From CAYQZD01 sp964421875 (GTDB lineage Bacteria > Electryoneota > Tariuqbacteria > Tariuqbacterales > Tariuqbacteraceae): 17,582 bases of DNA. The notes beneath the pieces were generated by a model. The model was not told the origin of the DNA. It saw nothing but the letters and a program-made list of their open reading frames with translations, and did not search any database. The DNA lies in the NCBI GenBank assembly GCA_964421875.1, contig CAYQZD010000073.1:1-17582 (forward strand), given 5' to 3'. The position numbers were made by a program, and so were the translations under genes. This document shows positions 1 through 7,739 of the stretch, piece after piece. Within the stretch, counting starts at the first letter, position 1, and each line of letters opens with the position of its first letter.

Positions 1-257
1 GGGAATATAATACGCCTAAATAATTACCCACACGAAACAGCGATAAACCTTTTTTTAGTTATGATTTGTTTTCTGATAATTGGTAACTCATTTATTACGA
101 GGACGCTAAAAGGCTATTTCTAAAATTAATTGTTAAGAAAGTAAAGAACCCCATTTTTTTCTTGCTATTTAGTCGAAATTTACTTATATTAATAAAGGGT
201 TATCCCTCAGGGGGGTAATATATTATGCTAAGAAAAAACCGAGGGGCATGAACGATT
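1..257. other. AT-rich non-coding leader of the array
   Basis: No convincing coding frame is visible on either strand and no RNA gene is recognisable. The base composition is markedly more AT-rich than the genes. The only signals I can support are a possible promoter near 162-190 and a ribosome binding site (GAGGGG, 241-246) ahead of gene 1. Confidence 0.6.
162..190 (+). promoter_or_regulatory. Possible sigma70-like promoter of gene 1
   Basis: TTGCTA at 162-167 and TATATT at 185-190 are separated by 17 nt. The -35 matches consensus at 4 of 6 positions and the -10 at 5 of 6. It would start transcription near 197, about 60 nt before the ATG of gene 1. The region is AT-rich, so chance matches are likely and the organism's promoter consensus is unknown. 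Confidence 0.3.
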
Positions 258-1886
258 ATGAAAGTGTTTAAAAGTTTGTTTACAGTAATGTTGGTTGCGG
301 GAATGGCGGCGGCCGGCGTCGTCAATGTTCCCGGCGACCAACCCACCATCCAGGCGGGAATAAGCGCGGCTCAAACCGGAGACACCGTGCTGGTGGCGGA
401 TGGAACTTACACCGGTTCCGGCAACACCAACATCGATTTCACCGGTAAGGAAATCACTGTGATGTCGCAGAACGGGCCGGAATCCTGTATCATCGATTGC
501 AACAGCTCAATCCGGGGAGTGTATTATCATTCCGGTGAAGATTCAAATTCCGTGTTCTCGGGATTCACTGTTCTAAATGGGGCGCAGGGCTCGATTTTCC
601 TGATGAACGTGGACAATCCGGTGATAGACAACTGCATTATCGACGGCGCTAACACCGCCGGGATATACTGCATCGCCTCAGACCCCATCGTTACCCGGTG
701 CATAGTCAAAAACTGCGTCTCCGGCGGCAACGGCGGGGGATTCGCCCTTTCCAGCTCCAATCCCCGGATAATACAATGCACCGTTTACAACAATCAAGCC
801 GGGTTCGGCGGCGCGATACACTGCAACAGCTCCAATCCCTACGTCAGCAGTTGTGTTTTTAAAGACAATTTCGCCCGCGGGTGTTGAGGCAGCACCTGCG
901 GTGGGATCTACTGCGTATCTTCAAATCCAATCATCACTTTTAACGACTTTCACGATAATTCCACTCCGATTTTCGTCGGCTGTCCTCAAGGTGTGGGGCT
1001 GGTTAGCAGCGTCAACGCCAAAGGCGACCCCTGCGATAATTTCTTCAATATCTTCCTGCAGCCGCTGTTCGTGAATCCAACTACGGGCGATTTCAACCTC
1101 CAGTCAACTTCTCCCTGTATCGACGCCGGGAATCCTGACGACCCCAGAGACCCCGACGGCACTATCGCGGATATGGGCGCCCGCTATTTCCACCAGGCTT
1201 CTGCCGGGCCGCTCTCGTTGACATTGACTCCCATCAATCCCCCTGTCAGCCTGCCCGCCGGCGGAGGCAGTTTCCAGTTCGACGCTACGATTGAAAACAC
1301 TTCCGGCGACCCGATAACCTTCGACGCCTGGACCGAACTGATTCTGCCCAGCGGTAATGTTTACGGGCCCCTGATTCAACGCAACGGACTGGTGATTCCA
1401 GCCGGAGCGACCATCCTGCGCCAGCTAAACCAGTTCGTGCCCTCAAATGCGCCTCCCGGAAGTTATTCGATGGTGGGCAATGCGGGCCTCTACCCCGACT
1501 CGGTGATTGCCTCCGATAATTTCCCCTTCACCAAAATGCCCGGCGACGGAGCGCCTAATCATAATGAAGGCTGGGCTTGTTACGGCTGGAATGACGATGA
1601 AGAGGGATTCAGGATTCAGGATTCAGGATTCGGAATCCTTTCTGTAAATCCAAATCCTTTTAATCCCTCCACCGCGCTCAGCTTCGAGCTGCAAGCTGCA
1701 GGCAATGTCAGTCTCGCAATCTACGACATCGCCGGGCGCGAGGTGACCGTCTTAGCGGAGGGATGGTATCCGGCGGGAAGCTATCGGTTCAACTGGAACG
1801 CCTCCTCGATGGCTTCCGGAGTATATTTTGCGCGCCTGACAGCGTGTGGAGAGGATAACACGCTGAAGATGTTACTGGTGAAGTAA
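258..1886 (+). CDS. Gene 1: secreted beta-helix protein with internal in-frame UGA (putative selenoprotein), sorting-domain tail
   Basis: This is read as one 542-residue protein; residue 210 is encoded by TGA at 885-887. The two open halves (258-887 and the stretch through 1886) are in the same frame with no other stop. Residues 1-19 are a signal peptide (MKVFKSLF...GMAAA). About 20-250 is a right-handed beta-helix of the DUF1565/pectate-lyase-like kind (PTIQAGISAAQTGDTVLVADG, then stacked C-x-I/V coils with Asn turns). A choice-of-anchor-Q motif (SPCIDAGNPDDP, DPDGTIADMGA) follows, then an Ig-like module (about 318-440), a linker made by a heptamer repeat, and a sorting domain (about 461-542) ending LLVK-TAA. 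It is presumably exported and attached to or released from the surface; its ligand is unknown. The ATG follows GAGGGG by 11 nt. The residue just before the UGA is Cys (GCU), and another Cys lies four residues after it. The downstream half has no start or signal peptide of its own, which argues against two genes. Confidence 0.85.
885..914 (+). other. UGA recoding site 1 with conserved downstream block
   Basis: The in-frame TGA is at 885-887 in the context TGT-TGA-GGC. The protein reads FARGC-U-GSTCGGIYC. GGTGGGATCTACTGC begins 12 nt after the TGA, one codon closer than in the minus-strand paralogs. A small local hairpin is possible (CACC at 893-896 with GGTG at 900-903; GCAG 889-892 with CTGC 911-914). 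A bacterial SECIS is expected in this interval, but I have folded it only by eye. Confidence 0.75.
1605..1632 (+). repeat. Heptamer repeat (GGATTCA x4) in coding linker of gene 1
   Basis: Three perfect copies of GGATTCA and one GGATTCG lie in tandem. They encode the linker between the Ig-like module and the sorting domain (EEGFRIQDSGFGILS). A change of one 7-nt unit would shift the frame; three units keep it. Confidence 0.9.
1687..1771 (+). repeat. 85-nt exact duplicate shared with gene 2 (copy 1)
   Basis: This is identical base for base to 3580-3664 in gene 2 (offset 1893) and covers the QAAGNVSLAIYDIAGREV part of the sorting domain. The flanking sequence diverges sharply on the 3' side (GGCGGG versus AACTGG), and there is one mismatch just upstream. 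This pattern fits recent gene conversion rather than uniform descent. Confidence 0.9.
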
Positions 1887-1914
1887 TAACTGTTGCCGGT
1901 TGTCAATATTGTAG

Positions 1915-1940
1915 GGCGGGTCATTCAGACCCGCCTTTTT
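1915..1940 (+). terminator. Rho-independent terminator of gene 1
   Basis: A perfect 8-bp stem pairs GGCGGGTC (1915-1922) with GACCCGCC (1928-1935) around a 5-nt loop and is followed by five T (1936-1940). It starts 29 nt after the TAA of gene 1. This ends gene 1 transcription and suggests gene 2 has its own promoter. Confidence 0.9.
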
Positions 1941-2065
1941 AATTCCTGCCGGAAGTGTCCGAGGAAAAAAACTTAGAGTGTGGCGGATCCTTCTTGATAA
2001 AATGGATATTTATCTCGATATTGTAAGAGCTATAGCCATTCTTGGAAAGAATGATAAGAGAGGGG

Positions 2066-2148
2066 GATGTCATTCCGAGCGAAAGCCGGAATCCATCTTT
2101 CTATATTGATATGAGATACTGGACTCCCGCTTTCGCGGGAGTGACATC
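2066..2148. repeat. Small inverted-repeat element of the GTCATTCC...GGAGTGAC type
   Basis: The left end GATGTCATTCC-GA-GCGAAAGC and the right end GCTTTCGCGGGAGTGACATC are imperfect inverted repeats around an AT-rich centre. The right half contains its own hairpin, CCCGCTTTCGCGGG (2126-2139). It resembles the widespread non-autonomous palindromic repeats (MITE/REP-like) seen in many bacterial genomes. It lies between the gene 1 terminator and gene 2 and encodes nothing. Confidence 0.75.
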
Positions 2149-2201
2149 TCATAAGACATTCTTTTTTAGATTAGCTATATATAGCTACAATAGGAGGATT
2201 T

Positions 2202-3779
2202 ATGGTAAAGTTATTTTCCGTATTCCTTACCGCACTCACTCTGATATCCTCCGCCTGTGCGGTCACAATTTATATCCCATCCCAGTATTCCACCATTCAA
2301 GCCGGAATCGACGCTTCGGTCAACGGCGACACTGTGCTCGTCGCCGATGGAACCTATACCGGAACCGGCAACAGAAACCTTGATTTCGGCGGCAGGGCGA
2401 TAGTGTTGAGGTCCGAAAGCGGTCCCGAAACCTGTATTATCGACTGTGACAGTCTCGACCGGGGATTCTATTTCCATTCCGGCGAAGACAGAAATTCCAT
2501 AGTAAGTGGATTCACTATAAAAAACGGATATTCCATAGACGGAGGTGGAATATACTGTTCAAATTCAAGTCCGGTCATAGAATTCTGTATCCTCACGATG
2601 AATGTTGCAATCTTAGGTGGCGCTTTCCATATAACTTATGGAAATCCCATAATTAATGGTTGTACCATATACAAGAATTTTAATTATACAAACGGCATTG
2701 CCGGCGCATTATACTCCAATTATTCCAGTCTCACTTTAAAAAACAGCATAATCGCAGAGAACTTTCGTAGAGAGGCTTTAGGTTGAGGCTGGTACCACGG
2801 TGGGGTCCACTGTGCAAATGGAATTACTACAATTGAATTCAACGATTTCTACAACAGTAATATTCTTGAAAGAAATGTAAGCGGTTCCGGAATACCGAAT
2901 GGGATTGGGGCTTTGGTCGCTTTTAATTCAAACGGAGATTTATGCGATATTTACCGTAATATTTATCTCGACCCGGGAATGATTCTGCCCCACCATAATA
3001 ATTTCAATCTCAGCGCGGATTCACCCTGCATCGACGCCGGAGACACTGCTTTATTTGATCCTGACGGAACCATTCGGGACATAGGCGCATTGTTTTATAA
3101 CCATTTAACAGTCAATCTGTCCTTACATAATCCCACAACGATTATTCCGGGCAGGGGCGGGAGTTTCGGTTTCGATATCACTGTCGAAAACGAACACAGC
3201 GAACCTCTGCCTCTGGACATCTGGACTGAAGCGCTTCTGCCCGGCGGCAATATTTACGGACCCATATTATCCCGGTTCGATTTTCTGATTCCGGCTTCCA
3301 CTGCTTACCAGCGGATTATAATCCAGTATGTTCCCGGAACCGCTCCCGCAGGATTCTATTACTATTACGCTAAAGTGGGATTCCACCCGGACACGGTATT
3401 GGATTCCGATGAAATCACCTTTATGAAGCTTTTAGGCGGTGATGGCGTGGATAACATCGATGATAGCTGGGCTTATTACGGATGGAGCGACTCTCAGAAA
3501 TTCTCAATTCTCAATTCTCAATTCTTAATTCTCAATTCCTCCCCTAATCCTTTCAACGCTTCGACCGCTCTCAGCTTCAAGCTGCAAGCTGCAGGCAATG
3601 TCAGTCTCGCAATCTACGACATCGCCGGGCGCGAGGTGACCGTCTTAGCGGAGGGATGGTATCCAACTGGTAGTTACCAATTCACCTGGGACGCCTCCTC
3701 GATGGCTTCCGGAGTTTACTTCGCGCGCTTAACCGCAGGAGGTGAGGATAAGGCAGTGAAGATGCTGCTGGTTAAGTGA
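2202..3779 (+). CDS. Gene 2: secreted beta-helix protein with internal in-frame UGA (putative selenoprotein), sorting-domain tail
   Basis: This is read as one 525-residue protein with TGA at 2784-2786 (residue 195); both sides are in the same frame and otherwise open. A strong AGGAGG (2192-2197) precedes the ATG. The signal peptide is about residues 1-20 (MVKLFSVFLTALTLISSACA). The N-terminal beta-helix is closely related to gene 1 (STIQAGIDASVNGDTVLVADG, CIIDC, FTIKNG). After the UGA come GGVHC, the choice-of-anchor-Q motif SPCIDAGD near 275, an Ig-like module (about 305-430), a heptamer-repeat linker and the sorting domain (about 446-525). The middle (2560-2900) is more AT-rich than the ends, so it may have diverged or recombined separately. 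The true end is LLVK-TGA. TGA therefore acts as a normal stop here: reading through it would add 34 codons across the terminator region. Confidence 0.85.
2784..2813 (+). other. UGA recoding site 2 with conserved downstream block
   Basis: The in-frame TGA at 2784-2786 has the context GGT-TGA-GGC. The protein reads REALG-U-GWYHGGVHC. The block GGTGGGGTCCACTGT starts 12 nt after the TGA and is the most divergent of the seven copies (Val and His replace Ile and Tyr). Only a weak local stem can be drawn here. Confidence 0.72.
3499..3540 (+). repeat. Heptamer repeat (AATTCTC x6) in coding linker of gene 2
   Basis: Six tandem heptamers (four exact AATTCTC; AATTCTT and AATTCCT as variants) total 42 nt, exactly 14 codons. 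They encode KFSILNSQFLILNS just before SPNPFN. The same unit appears on the coding strand of gene 8 at the same protein position. Confidence 0.9.
3580..3664 (+). repeat. 85-nt exact duplicate shared with gene 1 (copy 2)
   Basis: This is the partner of 1687-1771; all 85 bases match. It lies in the sorting domain of gene 2. Confidence 0.9.
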
Positions 3780-3780
3780 T

Positions 3781-3865
3781 TCCGGTTACCAGTTACCGGT
3801 TGCCGGTTGCCTTTTTTTTATGCGGGTCATTTTTCAGCCTTACGGTTGATTATGCCCCGCTTTTT
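3781..3865 (+). terminator. Probable terminator region of gene 2
   Basis: Just after the gene 2 stop lie tandem heptamer-like units (CCGGTTA, CAGTTAC, CGGTTGC, CGGTTGC) ending in eight T (3812-3819). CCGGT/ACCGG can pair, giving a weak terminator. A second possible hairpin pairs GCGGG (3821-3825) with CCCGC (3855-3859) across a large loop before six T. Either could terminate; the exact structure is uncertain. Confidence 0.5.
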
Positions 3866-3918
3866 TATGTACCGAAAGCGTTAAAAAATAATGACAAACA
3901 TATTAAACCGAAAAACAC

Positions 3919-3947
3919 TTGATTTTTAAAAATTATTTAGTTACAAT
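3919..3947 (+). promoter_or_regulatory. Probable sigma70-like promoter of gene 3
   Basis: TTGATT (3919-3924) and TACAAT (3942-3947) are separated by exactly 17 nt, with 4/6 and 5/6 matches to consensus. Predicted initiation near 3954 leaves a leader of about 110 nt before the ATG at 4065. This also argues against an upstream start at 3951, which would precede the transcript start. Confidence 0.45.
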
Positions 3948-4064
3948 ATTTTGCATACCCTGATAGCGTTGCCTAAAAATAAAGTCCAAAGCACAGTTTC
4001 TCATAGCCCGCCACCGGACACTCCTTTTAAACAATTACCAACCATTCAATTAAGAGGTATCTAC

Positions 4065-5543
4065 ATGAAGAAATTCTCAATCGCTTTCCTGGGATTGCTG
4101 TTTATCGCCTTCTCCGCTTTCGCAGAAGCTCCGGCGGGATTGACTTCCGGCGGACAATTGGACAACAATCCCCGCACCAATCCTGAGCCGCAATTAGATT
4201 GGCCGGTTGTAGATTCAATCGCCGTTCCCGCGAATATCTCAAATCCCACGGGATTGACCTGGGACGGTCAGAATTTCTGGCTCACCGATTACAGGGCAGG
4301 CACCGCCTCCAGTCTTTATCAAGTCAGCCCCGCCGGCATTGTCCTCCGTTTCCTCCCCCCGCCCGACCGCTGGCCCTGCGGAATCACCTGGGACGGCACA
4401 TATCTATGGGTGCATGACTATGTAGTAGGGCACTCTCAACCCGCTACTTCGATGTCGATGTGTAAAGTGGACACTGCTAACGGCACCGTTTTAAGTATGT
4501 TAGTCACCCACTATACTCCATTTTCGGGAGGTGTGGCTTGGGATGGACAGAACCTTTGGTACGGTATGAAGGGCAGTAGCAATCCTCCCGGACTGGGTGT
4601 AATATATAAGATGGATCCCAATACCGGGGCGCATTTGGATTCGATTCCATTACCCTTAGGCGATATTTTTGGTTTAACCTATTTCGCCGAGCACCTGTAT
4701 TATTCGGACTCTTATCATGACCGTATCTATAAAATCGATTTGAACGGTAATCATCTCGATTCCACCGATGCGCCGGGAACTATGCCCCGAGGTCTGACCT
4801 TCGATGGGGAATACCTCTGGAATGTTGATGACGACACGCGTCAAATGTATAAGTTCGAAGTCGCCCTCCCGACATTGTCGGTGACCTTGACTCCGCACAA
4901 CCCGCCGATTCAGATTCCCGCCGGCGGCGGCGGTTTCTCTATGGATGCGGAGGTGGCAAATTCAACCGCCGCAGCCATTAATTTCGACGCCTGGACTTTG
5001 GTTATCCTGCCAAACGGTCTTCCCTACGGGCCGCTGGTGCTGCGCCAGGGATTGACTATCCCCGCCGGCGCCACTATTATGCGGGTATTATCCCAGAACG
5101 TTCCCGGTGCGGCGCCTCCGGGAAATTACATTTATCGAGGTTTCATTGGAGTTTATCCTGACTCTGTTACAGACTCCACTCAATTCCCCTTCGCCAAACT
5201 CGCCGGAGACGGCGCGCCAGGTGAAATCCGGGGCTGGGAAGCCTACGGCTGGGACGATGAAACCGCACCGGCAACGCTGTCGGAATTCAACCTCCTGACC
5301 GCTTCCCCCAACCCCTTCAATCCGGAAACCGGTATCTCTTTCACCACCGCTGAAGCCGGTTACGCTGAACTGGCGGTTTACGATGTCTCCGGCCGTGAAG
5401 TGGCGAAGTTGGCGGAAGACTGGTATCCCGCCGGAAGCTACCAATTCACCTGGAACGCGGCAGACCTGCCTTCGGGTGTTTACTTCGCCCGCCTCAACGC
5501 GAACGGAGCGGACAAGACAGCTAAGCTGTTATTACTGAAGTAA
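4065..5543 (+). CDS. Gene 3: secreted beta-propeller protein with Ig-like and sorting domains
   Basis: This 492-residue protein starts at ATG 4065, which has AGAGG 7 nt upstream and begins a clear signal peptide (MKKFSIAFLGLLFIAFSAFA, cut before EAPAG). The frame is open back to 3951, but those 38 residues are polar, lack a ribosome binding site and would bury the signal peptide. About residues 50-265 form repeated blades of a TolB/NHL/glutamine-cyclotransferase-like propeller, marked by recurring GLTWDGQNFWLTDY, GITWDGTYLWVHDY and GLTFDGEYLWNVDD. The Ig-like module (about 275-390) and sorting domain (about 415-492, SPNPFN, YDVSGREV, LLLLK) are homologous to those of the beta-helix genes. It has no internal TGA and ends in TAA. 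It is probably a surface or secreted binding protein; no enzyme active site is recognisable. Confidence 0.88.
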   Translation: MKKFSIAFLGLLFIAFSAFAEAPAGLTSGGQLDNNPRTNPEPQLDWPVVDSIAVPANISNPTGLTWDGQNFWLTDYRAGTASSLYQVSPAGIVLRFLPPPDRWPCGITWDGTYLWVHDYVVGHSQPATSMSMCKVDTANGTVLSMLVTHYTPFSGGVAWDGQNLWYGMKGSSNPPGLGVIYKMDPNTGAHLDSIPLPLGDIFGLTYFAEHLYYSDSYHDRIYKIDLNGNHLDSTDAPGTMPRGLTFDGEYLWNVDDDTRQMYKFEVALPTLSVTLTPHNPPIQIPAGGGGFSMDAEVANSTAAAINFDAWTLVILPNGLPYGPLVLRQGLTIPAGATIMRVLSQNVPGAAPPGNYIYRGFIGVYPDSVTDSTQFPFAKLAGDGAPGEIRGWEAYGWDDETAPATLSEFNLLTASPNPFNPETGISFTTAEAGYAELAVYDVSGREVAKLAEDWYPAGSYQFTWNAADLPSGVYFARLNANGADKTAKLLLLK

Positions 5544-5571
5544 ATCTCGAGTCTCAGCTCTCAAGTCTAAC

Positions 5572-5600
5572 AAGGGCGTTCAATTGAACGCCCTTTTTTT
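5572..5600 (+). terminator. Rho-independent terminator of gene 3
   Basis: The perfect palindrome GGGCGTTCAATTGAACGCCC (5574-5593) is followed by seven T (5594-5600). It starts about 30 nt after the TAA of gene 3. With A residues on the 5' side it could act in both directions, but the T run is on the + strand. Confidence 0.92.
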
Positions 5601-5625
5601 GTTCTACCCCACGCCGACCGCGCAT

Positions 5626-5653
5626 AAAAAAGACGGGCCCTTTCAGACCCGCC
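5626..5653 (-). terminator. Rho-independent terminator of gene 4
   Basis: Read on the minus strand, GGCGGGTC pairs with GGCCCGTC over 8 bp (two G-T pairs) around a 6-nt loop, followed by six T (complement of 5626-5631). The stem is nearly the same sequence as the gene 1 terminator. It sits back to back with the gene 3 terminator between convergent genes. Confidence 0.88.
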
Positions 5654-5722
5654 TTCTGTCGTGGTGTTTTTCGTGGTTCAATCGTATTATCGTGATGTTT
5701 TTATCATCCAACCGGCATTCTA

Positions 5723-7402
5723 TCACTTGACCAGCAGCAGCTTCTTCACCGCGCAATGTTCACCGCAGCGAAGGTTCGCGAAATAGATTCCGCTCGCCAA
5801 CGATGAGCCGTCGAATGCGGCTTGATGAGTCCCCCGTGCCAGCTCTTCATCCACCAGCCGAACCGCCTCCCGCCCGGAAATGTCATATATCGACAGGTTT
5901 ACCCGCCCCGCCTCCGGAAGACTGAAACGGATAATCGTTTGAGGATTGAATGGATTGGGGGAGGGAGGCCAGAGCTTGAACTCTACCGGCGCGCCGGAGA
6001 TTGCTCCATCCCTCACTCCCTGAGCAATCCCGGTTCCCTGCAGAGCCGCTGAAACTGTGGCGGCGTTGTTGTCTATCGTCAGCGTACCTTCATAGAAAGC
6101 GGCTTCAGGTGGAGTGAAGAAGATGGTCAATGTCAGGCTGTCGCCGGGGAGGACAAGGCTGTCGGAAGGATTCCAATCGGCGCTGAAAACTGAAGCGCCG
6201 CTGAAATTCATCTCCCTGAGGATTAAATCCATCTGACCGGGATTGCGGATAGTTAGAAACAGACTCCTGGTGGAATCGATCCAGGTGTCGGGAAAACGGA
6301 GCGTGTCGGCTGACAACTCTATTCCCGGCGCTGCGGTGTTATGGTCGAAAATGAAAGCGCCGATGTCGGCGACAGTGCTGTCGGGATCAAGGGGAGTCGC
6401 CGGATCGCCGGCATCGATGCAGGGGGAATGAGCGGTCAAACGGAAATCGCGACGGTAGATATTCATAAAATCCGGTTCGAGGAAAATGTTGCAGTATGTG
6501 TCGCAGGAGTCTCCGTTAGCGTTGACTGAGGTTATGGTTCCCGCTCCGGCAGGGTATGTTCCCGCAAAATTGCTGCCATTATTGTAGAAATCGCAATACG
6601 AAACCGCGGCGTTGGAGGAGAGTCTAAAGTAAACGCCTCCCCCGCCGGTAGTGCCTTCCACGATTGTGTTTTTAAAGTTGACCACAGAATGATGAATATA
6701 GACCGAACCTCCCAGCGTGGAGCCGTTACCCTGAAAAGTGCAGTTTACCAAATCAAGGTTCGAATCCGTGCAAATCAGCCCCCCCCCTTTCATAGAGGAA
6801 TTGTTACGATAGAATAGACACCTTTCAACGGTGAGATTGGAATTTAAAATTCCCATCCCGCCGCCTTCGCCAATGTCAGGGCAGTTACAATAATTATTCA
6901 TTATCGCGCAGTCGTAAAAGCGTGAATTTGAACTTTCGCAGTAGATCCCACCGCCGGTGTTGAAGAATCAACCGGCGCCATCGGCGTTGTTGTTGAATAC
7001 CGTGCAGTGCCTGAAAGTGGGATTACAGCCGTAAATCTCAATACCCTGAGCCGAACTGTTGGTGATATAGCAGTATTCCATACAGCTCGAATCGTTGCTA
7101 ACCGGCTGGAAAACTATTCCATACCAGGAGGTGGTGCCGAACCTGCGCTGGAAGCGGATACTGTCAGTTTCGGTTCCCGCAGCGCGGAGGTATCCGAAAA
7201 TGGTGAAGGTATAGGGTCCGGCGAATAGCAGAGTGGTACCGGGACTTATAACCAGCGAGTCGCCGTGAACGACCGTGATGTTGCCCACCACAGCGTAGGC
7301 GCCTGCCTCCAGTGTCCCACTTAGTTCACCGCTCAACTCCTGAGCGGAACACAAACCGATTAATGTGAATATGAGAAAGACAGAGATAATTGATTTTTTC
7401 AT
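5723..7402 (-). CDS. Gene 4: secreted beta-helix protein with internal UGA, ASH/choice-of-anchor-D module and sorting tail
   Basis: This is one 559-residue reading frame with TGA at 6970-6968 (residue 145). The signal peptide is MKKSIISVFLIFTLIGLCSA, cut before QELSG. The N-terminal domain differs from that of genes 1 and 2: GTLEAGAYAVVGNITVVHGDSL, PGTTLLF and the W-x-GI-x-F/EYC pattern of a second beta-helix leader type. The helix coils continue past the UGA (GGGIYC, GGGMGILNSNLTVERC). The choice-of-anchor-Q motif SPCIDAGDP lies near 325. Instead of the Ig-like module of its neighbours it carries an ASPM-SPD-2-Hydin-like domain (about 360-460: RFPDTWIDSTRSLFLTIRNPG, FTPPEAAFYEGTLTI). The sorting domain is about 480-559. 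The gene ends AAG-TGA-TAG, a double stop. A weak AAGGAT lies upstream of the ATG. Confidence 0.85.
6938..6970 (-). other. UGA recoding site 4 with conserved downstream block
   Basis: The in-frame TGA (complement of 6968-6970) has the context GGT-TGA-TTC, the only site of the seven not followed by G. The protein reads NNADGAG-U-FFNTGGGIYC. GGTGGGATCTACTGC starts 15 nt after the TGA. CACC can pair with GGTG around GGC. Confidence 0.74.
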
Positions 7403-7739
7403 AATTATGTATTAATCCTTATTTTGTAGAGGTTATCTCCCGGATGAGATATCTATTCTTCATTGTAAGTGGAGGATTTATACCATAAGCGCTTATTTAA
7501 GATATGAATTCAATTTAGTAGGGGCGAAGCATTTAAAATAACAACGGAAGTATTAACTCCTTATGAAAATGCTTCGCCCCTACAGGAATACACCCATCTG
7601 ATTGACACACTAACGTGCTGTCGAATCTCCACAATCGATTGCAAATACTTGATATACAGTCATATGGCGCAGAACGCGGAGACTCTGAGTTGCATAAGAA
7701 TCTGTCGATTAATAAAACTTGAGATTCGAGACTTTGTAC
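7403..7739. other. Intergenic region between genes 4 and 5
   Basis: This 337-nt gap contains the inverted-repeat element at 7518-7583 and otherwise no coding frame, tRNA or clear terminator. Just beyond the gene 5 stop is a short direct-repeat-like tract (CTTGAGATTCGAGACTT), similar in style to the tract after gene 3. Confidence 0.6.
7518..7583. repeat. 66-bp element with perfect 17-bp terminal inverted repeats
   Basis: GTAGGGGCGAAGCATTT (7518-7534) and its exact complement AAATGCTTCGCCCCTAC (7567-7583) flank 32 nt of AT-rich sequence. It is too small to encode anything and looks like a MITE or REP-type palindromic element. Related ends occur at 15331-15356 and, in degenerate form, at 17507-17563. 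Confidence 0.9.

Noticed and set aside
258..1886. Each beta-helix gene read as two adjacent genes
   Set aside because: The downstream halves begin mid-domain, lack ribosome binding sites and signal peptides, and stay in the same frame as the upstream half in all seven cases.
3951..4064. N-terminal extension of gene 3 to the ATG at 3951
   Set aside because: It would bury a good signal peptide, has no ribosome binding site and starts at or before the predicted transcript start.
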